The notes below the pieces were generated by a model. That model did no database searches and was not told where the DNA came from. It was given only the letters and a program-made list of their open reading frames with translations. The position numbers were made by a program, and so were the translations under genes. Shown one piece after another: positions 48,401 through 60,629 of a DNA stretch of 64,000 bases (positions are counted from its first letter, which is position 1; every line of letters starts with the position of its first letter). The stretch is from Acanthopleura granulata (lineage: Eukaryota > Mollusca > Polyplacophora > Chitonida > Chitonidae). The stretch lies in NCBI GenBank assembly GCA_016165875.1, contig JABBOT010000003.1:28042983-28106982 (forward strand), read 5' to 3'.

Positions 48401-51111
48401 AGCAGAACCCAGAAACCGTTAGCTTTCAATATAGCTTAAAGCTATATGTTCGTGTTACACTGAAAGACATCTGTCGTTTATTAATGCTAACTGGAGAAAT
48501 GCCAAACATATTAACTAACCGGTAAGAAAAGTCGAATTGTATACCTGACTCAAGGCACGTCACCCAATTCAGTGTAGATGCTTTCGTTAAGACTGATATT
48601 TGTTTTGCAGATATGCATGGTCAAGTTAAAATGCTTTCAGATGTAATATATAACCTGACGAAAGAATCGTTCATAGGAATGGTATATCTGTCATATCTCT
48701 CCTTAATCGGAATAGTCGAGCATAATGTAAAGGAAATAGTCCCACGCTCATGTAAGGATCGGACTGACCACATATATATTCCACTAGACATTCCGCCCCG
48801 TTGTAACATAACGGTACATATTCGGGTCCTGTGAACAGTGCGTGTACCTTTCACTCTTTCGGGGGTAAGGTACAATTCTCTTGCCCAGGTGGCCTGTCGA
48901 GGCCCAAAACAACGAGGCCAGGAAAGCACAGCACAAACTAATTTGAACCTTGCCTGTTTTACTATACGTGTTGTAGTGATGGAAGGAGAAGATAAGACCG
49001 CTGGCGCTTGTTCCACAAGCCAACGGTCAACCGTTGGTGGAAACTGGATAGACTCGCTTAACACGTCAGTGCGCAGAGATGAGGTTTAAGGCGAGAGACT
49101 GACGGGCCATATTGCTGCTGGCAGCTGAAACGGTTTTAATTAAGTGATTAGAAGCTTGTTTGTACATCGATCACCCCTCCCCCAATAAACCCCTACCCCT
49201 GGTGACCAGCCAGCCAGCCCTTGAGCCAAACCAGCATATATGACTCTATCGTTCCAGTTACCAGCCAGTCTCAAAGGTTACCACAATTATGCTAGCTCGT
49301 TGAACTGGGTAGAAACCCCGGAGGGAAATTGATCAAGCTAACTTCAAAGTAACTTACTTCATGTCTCTCCCTCTCTCGCGTTTCATTCCTTCCCTGTGGA
49401 GGACAGAAATGGCTTTTGCAGCAGAATGGGGCTATACATGCGTTTGTTCTAAATACATGCTGCCCCCAAACTACAAATAGTCTCCATAGTATAAAAAGAT
49501 GTTCCATCTACTTAGTTGAACCAATCTTCAAATACTAATTTAGCGAAGAAAGTTTTTGTAATAGCTTATCTCTTTTCATGTCTTAATGTTTTGTTGATTT
49601 ACACAGCTTTGCAAAATATGTTCGCACGCATTACAACTATAGTTTAAAAAATAGCTGTTTTTGATGTGTACATATTTCAGTACCTGTATCTGTGACGAAA
49701 TGAGCAGTTTGGACATCTAGGCATCGAAAGAGGCATTTGTGTACCCGTCCTGTCTTAATGGTTGTTCTAGGTCATGTATTGCACAAACCAACCAAGAACT
49801 AAAAAAGAACATAAAATTAGACTTTAAGACAGATTTATAGAGAAGCAGGTCTTAGTTTTCAATGACGGAAAGACGCAAGCAATATTCTAGAGGTACAAAT
49901 GTAGCCGTGCAGTATTCAAATTGTGCGCTTACCGTGTTAGTATTTAGTTATTTATTTATTAATGAATAAATCGATTAAAAAAGACCAGATTTATAGAGTG
50001 CGATTTAATATTTGATTGCCTTTTAAGGCTGTACAGGTACTATACAGTTTGCATTATTCAAAATGTATTAGATTGGAACTATTCATAAATCCTACTTAGC
50101 GAGTTTATTCATCTCAGTGCGTATTTAAAGTCTCTATACAGTCCAGGTTGAAGCGGAATTATTCACAGTTAGACATATCTCTGCTCCTTGATAAAGAACT
50201 CTTTATATAGAAAGCAAAACTATTCCTTTTTGATACGTGGTGTATTATTTCGCATCATCTTTAATCAATGTAACGTATTGTAGTGAACACTATAGTACAT
50301 CTGGCAGTGACCGAGTCTTTTACTCAACACCTATTATACAAATATAGAACTTATCTGGGTTTGTGCGATTCGTTGATTTTTTACGAAAACGTTTTTGTTA
50401 AGAAAAGAAATAGTGATTGCCTCTTGTGATATTTCAGTTATAAAGTGCTATCCAGGTTCAGTGGCTAATCAAGAATAAAGATTTTGAAAGGGCATGACAG
50501 GGATCAAGTCGGATGAAAGCAGTGGTATATAAAACTGCTGTCTGACCAACGGGTTTGATGGACAGTGCTTAACACCGGCTCACTTATTTACTTTGCCATC
50601 AAATATTCTAAACATTCTTATATAATGATCTGCTAAAACGGTGCGTCATCTACAAGGACATTTCGGCCCACTACCTCCTTATTCGGCCATATGGCTTTTC
50701 TCACTTTAGCCCGCACAGCACTTGACAAATGAAGGCGCGCTCTCTTCCAAGATCTCTCACTGTGGATGGGCAAATCAAATCCAGTAGAGTGAATTGATCA
50801 AACCTTAGTCACTGAAATGAGTGTCCATAGTATAGAGGAGGAAATATGGTATTCTTTTTATGCACGCCGTTCGAATTTCATATTAACTACAGTTGACATT
50901 AATAAAATTTTATCAACTTCTGTTCTTCAAGAGAGCAAAAACCGACCCTGTCTAGACAAAACGTCATGAGTTTTTGAAAAATCACTAAATCGCTGAAATT
51001 GTCTGATACACTTGCAAAAAAGTTAATAATTAACAATGACTGATGCTTTTAATCAGTCTGTATGCATGTTTAATTGTTTTTGTGCCCATTTATTGTTCCG
51101 ACATTAGAATG
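45431..51111. other. Downstream flank of VGLL2, no gene seen
   Basis: GC-richer, motif-dense patches at about 46380-46860 and 48760-49090 contain overlapping open frames (up to 147 codons, minus strand, 48621-49064) that I judge to be chance. The rest is AT-rich and featureless apart from AATAAA at 45926. Confidence 0.5.
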
Positions 51112-51121
51112 GGCTGTGATA

Positions 51122-51351
51122 TCATTTATTTATTTATTTATTTGATGGGTGTTTTACGCCATAATCAAGAATATTTCACTTATACGAAGGGAGCCAGCAT
51201 TATGGTGGGAGGAAACCGTGCATTGCTCAGGGGTATCCCACGTACGACAGGAGATGAAGCCAGCGAGCGCTGTTCTTGAACTCACAGTGATCGGATCCGG
51301 TGAGAGACACCTGGGTCATTCCGCAGCACTAGCGCGCTAATCCCCTCGGTC
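51122..51351 (-). mobile_element. Full-length tRNA-derived SINE with perfect 10-base target-site duplication
   Basis: On the minus strand it begins with a tRNA-like head (box A CCGAGGGGATTAGCGCGC, box B GTGAGTTCAAG), continues through the body with CCTCCCACCATAATGCTGG and the CACTTATACG element, and ends in an (AAAT)n tail (plus-strand TTTA repeats near 51122-51145). Identical GGCTGTGATA lies at 51112-51121 and 51352-51361, the expected target duplication of LINE-driven retroposition. The intact duplication suggests a fairly recent insertion. It encodes nothing; small open frames here are spurious. Confidence 0.9.
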
Positions 51352-51660
51352 GGCTGTGATAAGATTATTATATTGTTACATTATCAATATATACTCGACG
51401 TTGAATACTGATACCTTAATTTTAGGGTTAAATTATTCAGACAAATAACTGTTTTGAAAGCGTTTGGAGCCCCTAATCCGCTTGAGTCTATATAAGGAAC
51501 CAAACTAAAACCGTTGAAAGCGACCTTTTCCCTCCAGAGAACACAGCCTTACACGAATTCCACCTCAAAATGCTTCACGGTTTTGCAGTAAACAGCGAAT
51601 TTTACTGGCAATGTGAAAAAGTCGCACAGAATTATATGCATCAATACAGCAACATTTTAA

Positions 51661-52704
51661 CACTATTCTGTTTATTTGCCGGCCATCGACTCTTGGCATA
51701 GTGGACCCGTTCAGATGGACTTGTGCAAACTCTGGACGAGAGAGGTGTACCGTACCACGACGACAGGGTTAAGCCTCTGTCATATCACATCTTCATTTAA
51801 CTTGGAGAAGCATGAAAAACCTTTTCATTTTAGCTTTCCTTTAATGGTATCATCTGATCCCGACCTTGTTTGTCGAAAGATATCTGTCCACGAAAAATCG
51901 TGTTTTTATATTAACAATGGGTACACACCATGCAAAACATTTTCATATTTTTCCTCAAAGTGTCCACACCAAGTTGTGCTTGCCCTCGTCGGTTCCAGTC
52001 TCAAAGAAAATCTGGTTTTTCATGGTTCCCTTAAAAGGCCATGGTTAAATTGAAGTTATTGTCCGTTAGACAGAGACGGAGACATGGTGCAAACAGGCGA
52101 GATCAAAGTAGCTTATCACCTCGGTGAGACAATGGAGACATGTCACGTACACTCGGCTGGGAAACAGCACACAAATGACGTCATTTCCTTTACAGCAGGA
52201 ATTACGTCACAAAGATCTTATACAATGTCATCGTCTGGGCAAAGCATGGCCACTTCATTATCACGTCTGCTGTGTGGGTTTCGTGCAAAAATCTTCTATC
52301 TTTGGCTGAATCCGAGCCTAATGTCGGGAAAAACTGTGGACCTCCTCGCATCCGAGGCATCCCGATCTGTCTTAGCACCTGCTTATTACCCGGATAGACG
52401 ATTGGCTTTTTATGAAAATTTAGAGGAAAAAAACAAAAAAAAAAACAACAATAGAAACGTGAAAAATCGTCTCCAAATCCTCTTACTCAATCTCACAGAG
52501 GTGCATGCATCCTCAGAAAAATGGAGACAAAAACATGCAACGGCCATTGTTATGAAGCAGAAAAACGGTTTAATCAAATGTTCCAGGGTAGAAACATCGC
52601 AAGGGGTTATCAACATAATGCAACTTTCTGTAAATGTTAAAGGCAATATACGTATACGTATGTACATCGGATTTAAGCAAGCTAATTGTAGCAAAGCAGT
52701 ATGA
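51661..52704 (+). CDS. Long nearly open frame with one TGA (hypothetical or pseudogene)
   Basis: Not recognised. One plus-strand frame runs from just after TAA at 51658-51660 to the stop ending at 52704, interrupted only by TGA at 52051-52053: about 348 codons. The two halves are 125 and 206 codons by start-to-stop. The second half contains a low-complexity Lys/Asn run (near 52430-52455). No domain, signal peptide or membrane segment is evident and no splice pattern is compelling. It could be a lineage-specific gene with one disabling change, an old element's open frame, or a statistical outlier. Confidence 0.25.
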
Positions 52705-55700
52705 CCTGAAATTTAACTGAACTTAAACTCTATGCATTTACACAGATTTTCTGTACACTCACAGGCCCTGAGCTCAAATTCGTTTCTCCGTCGCATTCCT
52801 TTAAGAATTCAATAATAAGGTGAAAATCCCAGGGCAAATAGGCGAAGGTAAGGAAAATATACACGGCTTGCGCTTAACCTGGGATTGCAATTACGGCGAG
52901 AGACTCGTTCCAGTTAATGGCATATTGACATAGAATGGGAGGTCAAACGCAAGCTCTAGCTTTATGTATTTAGAAGTGAAAATCTCTCTATTAATTACAT
53001 GACCCTTCAAGCTGTGATGTTATGCCGGGGGTCACTCGACCATCCGTTACTAAACAGCTTAACCTTTCTGTATGACTCCTATACCTGTTTTATGCTACTA
53101 TGGCAAAAATCTGCGATCCCCACGAATTTGTTCCACTTGAGAACATTGCATGTTGTAAACCTGGTCAAAATCCTTGCTCCACCTCAATGGGTTACACGCC
53201 GATTTAATAACAGTTTTGAAGTAAGACCCCATCCAAAATAACAAAGCTGGATTCGATCTCAGCACCTGATTGACCCTTCGCAGATTGTTACTTGATTGGC
53301 CTTTGGCTGATTGTTGCAATTTGATTTACTTCTCAGCAAATTTATTTGTATGCTGAGTTATCTTGATTACAAAATGTTATTGCAAAAATGAGTAAAATAT
53401 TTAGAAAATGAGTTTCTGTGATGTTTATTATGTAGAAAGAGCAACTTATATTAAGGAAAATGACGAAAAAAAAAAACAAAAAAAAAAAAAAACAATCACT
53501 GTCGTCAATTAAAGCAAGGCTTCATTCTCGGAATTTAGGGGAAAAAAGATAGGAAAAGGCAAGAATTTAATTTAAAATGATACATCTTTTTCAATAGTAC
53601 ACGTTTGCGTGAAGTATATTATAAGTATATTATGTTTTAATTAAGTCATAGTATAAAAAGTATGTTTGAAATGTTTTCTTCGTGCAAGAGCAATGAGTTG
53701 CTGTTTTTGTCATTTTACCGAGCAAACGTATAAGACAACGTTTATTATAACTTCACACAAAAATAATTTGAACTTTTAAACAGAGACAAACTTACCATTG
53801 GCGCATTTGAAGAACGTTTTGCAGAAACGCCACCGCTCCATGTTCCGCCTTATATCACTTTAAACATACCCTTGCCTAGCTGCCTTAAATGTTAGATAAC
53901 TGTAAAAGTAATTGTTAATATTATCCGGATCACATTATATAATTGTCACTTGTAATTGTGCTTTTAGATTAAAAGCCCCTATAACACAAGTGCTTGTTAA
54001 ATGAAGCTATGCTCCTTTCGAGTGAGTGAGTGAGTGAATCCATGGGAAACCACAAGTATATACGTTTAATGGGGCTTTATTGCATTTTATGGACAAACTC
54101 AAATTTAATCTTCGTGACAAAAAGAATGTAATTTCTTGAGGAGTAGAGGGAATGGTTTCTTTTTTTATTTTTTTTTAAACAGATTTCTTTCTGCACTAAA
54201 TAAAGTGCAATATGAGCAGAATCCATATCTTTGACTGGACAATCGAGGATCTTTTTGTCTTATGATACTAGGATATGCTGCAGTGACCCACAGTTAGACT
54301 GATTACGTTTCACAGCGTCTGCGGTAAAACAGATCAAGGGGCTTTAAGACAAGTAAATCTTGTATAACGTTAGCTAATTGTTTTCGCACAGATTTAGTCC
54401 TGTTTGAGAGGCATCTTCCATTAAAGGCAGCTCTCTGTCCGCTTCCTTTACCCCTCTCCCCAACAAACAATTACACATCCACACCTCGTGAAAAACTCTC
54501 GGTTGCTCTTCATTACCTCTTAATTAGTTGAATGCGACTTCTGTGTGATCTCGCGACTTTGCGTAAACGTTAGAGTGTGTCGTCCAGGGAGCTAAGATAA
54601 CATTAGTACAATATGCACATTGACAATCACGCTTGACAAACAAAGGCCAGCTCTGAGAGGTCACAGGTCGTTGTCCACAGAGACTAAATACAAGCAGGTA
54701 AAAATCGATTTGCTGTGAAAAAACCTCAAAAAGCTCCGTCGACAATAGCTAACTCACAAGTAACCGTGGTCAAAGGTTGCTCCGGTTGGTTTCATTCAAA
54801 ACATCTCTGCAGTGCTGTCGACTTGTTGCGCGTCAAGGGATTGAAAGAGATACAGTCAATAACCAACTCGTTTGCGTTACGTGCTTTCGGCGCAGCTCGG
54901 TTTCCGGAGCCTGCCTCCCCGGTAGGGGGCACTGCCTGTCTCAAATGCTCAGTGGCAAGTGTGACGCTCCCACCCTATCACTGCCGCCAATCAAGCGTCA
55001 ATATTTAGAGACGTGTGCTCTCTACGTTTTCCGTTCTTTTGAAATCCTCCTTGTAACATAAAGTCCTAGTGTTCAAGAGAATTTAATGTATTCCTCAATT
55101 TGTAGGATTGCTGGTGTCCTCCTGCAACGCGCACTTTTTGTCTGTCCCTACGGGACCACGTGCCACTGAAGTTTCTGTGCGACAAGGGACCGCACAACTC
55201 CGTCATTGATGGAAGCGATTGTGTGTGGGGGGGGGGGGTGCAGGGAAAGAAAAGGGGGCCCTTCACAATGTGTTACTATAACACACATTATTGGCTGGTT
55301 AGAAACTGGCAGTAAACAAGCCTCTTTTGGCGGGAACTGGCGTCTGGGTGATTACAAACACCGGGTGGAAAGAGGGAAAAGGGTAACAGTTGAACTGATG
55401 TAGAAGCGTGAAGAGAGCATCCAGGACAGTGGCTTTGATCTCCTGCAGAGACGGAGATTTAGACGCATACTCAAAATCTGTATTATTTGTGTAAAAACAA
55501 GAAAATAGCGGGAACAAATCTGCCTTCATCAGTTTGGGCATAGCACTGATTTCCTATGGGAACCGCCATCGAGTACAGTGTCTGGTCAAAGGATCGACCG
55601 CTATGTGTATGTTCGCTATCCCTGGTGTTAGTACGATGTCATGTCAACACAGACGTATACAATACATTGTTTCGTTGACTATCACTCTTAATTTAGCAAT

Positions 55701-56389
55701 GAAAAAGGTGTGAAAAATTTTTTTACACCTTTTTCATCCCTAAATTTTAACGTTTTGCATATTTTATCTACAGCCTGTGGTGTAATCCCTGTGATGCACA
55801 AAAATGAAGAACACCCTACTTAAAATTGGGAAAAATGAGTTTGGCACACTTTTTTTTACTAAATCGCTGAAAAAAACTCTCAACAGTAAACTTATAAACT
55901 GCTCAGAACAAGTTAATTAACAATCGGTTTCAAGCATGCAACAGTATACCTGGCGTGAATTTTATTAACCCGCTTTGGTAACCACATCAACTGCCCCGGT
56001 GGCATATTTGGTTATTTCATTGTTGCTTGACGCCATACTTTAACTTATACCATGGCGGTTAGTATTCTGGGTGGAATGGTCGGTATAAACCATCGATCTG
56101 TGGCAAGTTACTGCATTGCGAACTTTACCACATGTGTGGTGAGGATATGCAGACCGAACTGGTGGAAGACAGCTGGTCTTCAACGAAGGTTTGACTGCTC
56201 AAACCGTTCCGCGAGCGTCGTCGACCGAATGTTGTCATCAAAGCCCCGGGGAGCAGTGAGACCCGCGGGGAACTTACAGATTCCCAATGGCAGATTGAAA
56301 ACCCACACCTCGCGTGTCCCAGCGATCGGAGGTCAAGGTCCTCTTGCCACTCCACGACCTCACCCACCCACTCCTGGGTGCAGATCTTT
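52705..56389. other. Gene-poor flank
   Basis: Contains the poly(A) run at 53464, a GAGT repeat near 54020-54037, a G-run at 55227-55237 and a motif-dense block at 54400-54640 with CTTAATTAG. No gene is supportable. Confidence 0.5.
53464..53495. repeat. Poly(A) run with single C interruption
   Basis: Long A-run that could be an old retroposon tail; no recognisable element precedes it. Confidence 0.8.
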
Positions 56390-56400
56390 AAAGGCGTATT

Positions 56401-56634
56401 GTGACCGAGGGGCTAGCGCGCTCGTGCCTCTCACTGATGCGGTCGCTGTGAGTTCAAGTCCAGTTCATTCTGGCTTCCTTTCCGGCCGTACGTGGGAAGG
56501 TCTGCCACCAAAGTTTCGGATGGTCTTAGGCTTTCCCCGGGTTTCCTCCCACCATGATGCTGACAGCCGTCGTATAAGTGGAATATTCTTAAGTACAGCG
56601 TAAAACACCAATCAAAACAATAAATGAATAAATC
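56401..56634 (+). mobile_element. Near-full-length tRNA-derived SINE with target-site duplication
   Basis: Plus-strand copy with a tRNA-like head (GTGACCGAGGGGCTAGCGCG, box B GTGAGTTCAAGTCC), a body with GGCCGTACGTGGGAAGGTCT and TTTCCTCCCACCATGATGCT, and a degenerate AT-rich tail. AAAGGCGTATT at 56390-56400 and AAAGGTGTATT at 56635-56645 match in 10 of 11 bases. The first few head bases of the other copies are absent, so it is slightly 5'-truncated. It lies inside a 183-codon open frame (56052-56603), which is therefore not a gene. Confidence 0.88.
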
Positions 56635-56645
56635 AAAGGTGTATT

Positions 56646-58502
56646 AGCATGCACTTAATCCTGGTGATAACTTTAGTCTGGGCTAACGTGCTACTAAGTT
56701 GGGAGGGCTTTTAAAAGCCCCCCCAAACAGCAAAGGCAATAGGTACAGGTAGAATTCTGCTTGTGACAAGTAGTACATGTACAATATTCGGAATCCCTGG
56801 TGTCTTGAAACCGAAAGAGTGACAGCGGGTGTCGAACTCTCGACCTCATTAGCCGGGTAGTCGCAACGAGCCGGTGTTTTAATTATGTGGACTGTTGTAA
56901 AATATTTTTGTTACGTAAATGAACGAAAACTCAGCAAGAGGGCAACGGCAGGCTTTAACTTCAGTCTTGAACTTGTGCTACCAGATTAAACGATATCTTA
57001 ACTGACATAGAAACTTATTCTTATGTCCTTGTTAATTGAGAATATAGTTGACACACATGGTAGTAAGTAATAAAATATCTTGAATCTTATCTTGAATGCA
57101 TCATTGTATAGTGATGAAGCGAATAATGGTCTCCTACACTTTTGATGGCCATAAGTATAAAATATGGGAAGAATTCAAAGATTATCTACATGGTAATGTA
57201 AATCATGTTAACTCATAAATATCAAATCTTTTGATCAAGTCTTTGGTAGTATACGTTTTATGCTGATGCAAATCGTCGAAAAATGCCCTGCAGGTTGATA
57301 CATGCTGACTGTGAGTCGAGGTGAAAAGAATTGAATAATTCACTGATCAAGGTGTTGTAATTGTTACTAGCTGCTTTATACTATGTCGAAAATAGTTAAA
57401 TTGCTTAGTTCCTTTATATGATATGAGAGTAAATTTTCGGAACATAGGAAGTTCGGACTTCGCATGGGCTAAGACATACATTTGGAAATTTCCAGGTTCA
57501 CTACAGATTCTGCACAGTAAAGTTTCAAAAAACAACCACTGTGTGTTGTTTAAAGGTCTAAAGGCTAATGCTCAACTCGGTGATAGTCTTACTCATGACT
57601 ACTGGGATAAGTTTGGGGATAAATGTAAATTTATTTTGATGAGATATGTATTATTAACAAGTGCACTGTGAATCCCGGATTAAGCGCTGATTGGCTATAT
57701 CATTTACGGCAAAACTGTTATTTTATTATTTTTTTTTAACGTCGTATATGGTGAAGAGGTTTTTACTTTTTGATGGCCGTCGACTTTGTATTTGGATAAA
57801 ACCGATCAGCTTGGAAAAACCACATGTAGATCTTCACCAGGTAGCGGACAAACATTTTGACGGTTCAGTTACCTAAAACAGAGCCATTCAATCCATGAAA
57901 TTAGCAATGATTTATTGCATTTAATTTCAATTCTTAATTTTCATTACGGGAGATTCCTCGTAGCCAGTGGCCACTCGGGGATCTCATCAATAATACCTAA
58001 GGGAGACATAAAGATAACCACATGTACTGCATTCAAATCAGCGAACTGTACTTTAAAGAGGGCAGAGAAGATGGCCAGTAGATGAAGAGAATGTGATTTT
58101 AACAACCAGGGCTTCTCGAGGATAAGAAAGATCGCGGTAAGGTTTTTGAATTTTACATATTGTAGGATTATAAATACAAAATATTGTTCTGCTGAAACCT
58201 TTTCTTGTGCACGTATAGAATGGGGTACATATGATCAAAGTGGAATATATGGCTAATTCTAATATGATTTAAAAGTATGTCAATAGATATACGCGATGGA
58301 TGAGTGTAGTCCATATCGGCTCCGAAATCTGAAGATAGCTTGAGCTATGCATAAAATATCAGTCCACGGCATAGACAGTAAAACCACAGGCAGCGGCGAC
58401 GACAGTGTAATAGTTGTATGACATATGGTCAGCTAAATATCCAGATAAAAGTTTACGCATTAGCAAGTTATACACCCCTTAAGACCGTGGCTCAATTAAA
58501 CA
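56646..58502. other. Gene-poor flank, with possible exon-like frames
   Basis: A tRNA-like relic may lie near 56815-56880 (minus strand, GAGAGTTCGACACCC). Plus frames at 57423-57671 and 57691-57876 are short and unsupported. Confidence 0.4.
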
Positions 58503-58662
58503 GCGTGGGAAGGTTCACCAGCAGCCTGCTGATGGTCCTGGGTTTCTCCTAGGCAGGCTTCAGTTTCCTGACACCAGAATGTTGGCCGCAGTCCTAAAAT
58601 ATTTTTGAGTACAGGGTAAACCACAAATCAAAAAAATAAATAAATAAATAAGTAAATAAATA
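58503..58662 (+). mobile_element. 5'-truncated SINE copy, plus strand
   Basis: GCGTGGGAAGGTTCACCAGC, AGCCTGCTGATGGTCCTGGG, GTTTCCTGACACCAGAATGT, ATATTTTTGAGTACAGGGTA then CACAAATCAAAAAAATAAAT and an (AAAT)n tail. The copy is diverged but clearly the same family. The head is absent. Confidence 0.75.
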
Positions 58663-58879
58663 AGCAGAGTTAGGAAAGTCTTCTGTCAATTGTCACTCAC
58701 CCACAAAACTTTTAACCCTAGCAACATAAATGAATGCGTTTTTTCACTTCCTGAAACAATATTTTCACCAGTGACATCAAGGAATTTATCTATAATTAAA
58801 AGTTCAAAGTGTTCCCCTCTCTCCTACCTCGCTAATTACAGTCAGGATTATAAAGATATGTACATTATATTATTTGTAG

Positions 58880-59139
58880 GAGACATTTTTATATGATTGT
58901 TATGGCTCGCCGGTCAGTACCTTCGTCTGAAAGTTATTTACTGTCAACGCCTCTAGTTGTTATAAGCGTGGAAAACGCCCGATGCCGTGGCATATGGCAA
59001 ACCTGTCGGAGAATGTTGGATAAAGTTCAACTCACTGAAATGTATAGTTGCTTCGTGCGAGCTATATTACGCGTACAAAACTTCAGAAGATCTCTGAAAG
59101 TCGTTGGAGAGAGAGTAGCTGCCGTTCTTAAACCGTCAG
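58880..59139 (+). CDS. Candidate internal coding exon (hypothetical)
   Basis: Not recognised. Acceptor TTATATTATTTGTAG before 58880 and donor TCAG|GTAACG at 59140 are both good, and one frame is open throughout (about 86 codons), entering in phase 2 and leaving in phase 1. The peptide includes RCRGIWQTCRRMLDKVQL and FRRSLKVVGERVAAVLKPS. No partner exon could be fixed on either side. Confidence 0.25.
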
Positions 59140-59719
59140 GTAACGATCTGCACAGCACCCAAACCTAGGACATTCCTGTCCATTATCCTGGTCGACACCT
59201 GGGCAGTCAACACTCACGCTATTACAATAGCCCCGAAAGCTGGGTTACGAGGCCAAACATTCCAGTCCCGACGGGGCGGTTTCTATTTCTGCCTCTCCGT
59301 TCTTTTTCCTCAATCCTCAGGGTTTCTTCAAATCACAATGTTTTTAAGTCTGTTGCAATTTTTCTATATCACACCATTTCACTCATATAGACTGCACAGG
59401 CATTCCGCTAAAATGGTTGAGTTCCTGTCTACCATATTGTTCCGGCTTGCTTCCTTGTAACGACCCTCGATACTTCCTGTCAATTCGGCTTTTAGCGCTC
59501 TGCGCCATGTCAGCTGTTTCCCGAATACTTACCTCAAAAATGCCTATATTTTGTATACAACAGACGCACAACCTGTCAAAACCGATGGAGAGCGCATAAA
59601 TCTGTGAATGGCGGAGATAGATGACTGTTCCGCCTCTTCGCAGCTCAGGCCAGTCAAATGAAGAAACCAGAAATAGTGGGACGTGTCTCTTAACAAAACC
59701 AGACACGAGCTACAGTCGA

Positions 59720-59762
59720 CAAAAAAAAACAAAACAAAAAAAAACAAAAAAAAAAAACAAAC
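59720..59762. repeat. (A)nC-rich simple repeat
   Basis: A-runs broken by single C bases over about 40 bases. No recognisable retroposon body adjoins it. Confidence 0.85.
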
Positions 59763-60119
59763 ACTTCTTTTCTTAACGTGGATTCGTCCCCTCAACATCA
59801 ACCCTTCTTCTCTCTACGCTATGTCATAGCAACTTTTGCCATCCATGCTGGCAGGATCCATTCCGGATTCTGTCAATGTTTTTGAGCCATCCAAATTCTG
59901 GCGGACGTCCACGATCAAAGCAGATTAAAAGGTTCTTCTCAACATTCCTGTACATGTACGAAGAAGATTAAATGGATAAAGATACGTTTGGTACAAATTA
60001 GTCTGTTGTTGCATGAAGATCTGTTTTGGTTAACTTGCGTCTGACATTACCGTGTCTCCTTTGACCTAAAGCAGGCCATTCGTTTGTTCTGAACTATCCC
60101 CAAGTAAAATTATAATGTC

Positions 60120-60155
60120 AAAAAAAAAAACAAAACACACACACACACACACCAA
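60120..60155. repeat. Poly(A) then (CA)n microsatellite
   Basis: A run of A followed by alternating CA. Confidence 0.95.
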
Positions 60156-60617
60156 ATTTTTTGAATCTCTGATAACGGATTGGCAGTGCCAAGCAGAAAT
60201 GCACTATTCCAAGCACTTATTGTTAAAGTCAGCCTTCCCATCGCAGACTATAGATGCTAAGTGGTTCGTCTGAGAGCCCTGACAAATGGCATTGGTTTGT
60301 GTTAAGATCTTAACGCCACTTCATGTTCTGGCATAGTAACAGTGTGTACCGTTTTTAGACGCGAGATATTTCGAGAATGAAAACAGAGTTCTTGACAAAT
60401 CGTCTGCCAGCATTTTTGTTTGAAGGAGGCCAGCCGTTAATGTGAGATTTTGGGTGACGGTTTGAGGAGGTGTCTACCCTCACAGCGTTCCAGACCAGTG
60501 CACGACTCTTTCCTCTGCACCAGAGGCCCTGCACCGTCATTAACCAGTTGGAAATTCTCACATTGTAATGTCTGGGGGAAGTGTGAGAACATTACCCCCA
60601 GATGAATAGCTACAACA

Positions 60618-60629
60618 TAGATGGCGCTG
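60618..60629 (+). promoter_or_regulatory. CTCF-like site TAGATGGCGCTG
   Basis: Matches the AGRKGGCRS core of the CTCF motif. It lies in a compositionally complex block (60540-60720) with TAATTAG and GCTAATGCTAATG. Confidence 0.25.

Noticed and set aside
51661..52704. Selenoprotein explanation for the single TGA
   Set aside because: No Sec-type context (such as CxxU) around the TGA and no SECIS-like hairpin spotted; not claimed.
56052..56603. 183-codon plus-strand open frame
   Set aside because: Its second half runs through a tRNA-derived SINE (56401-56634) and the first half has no recognisable domain.
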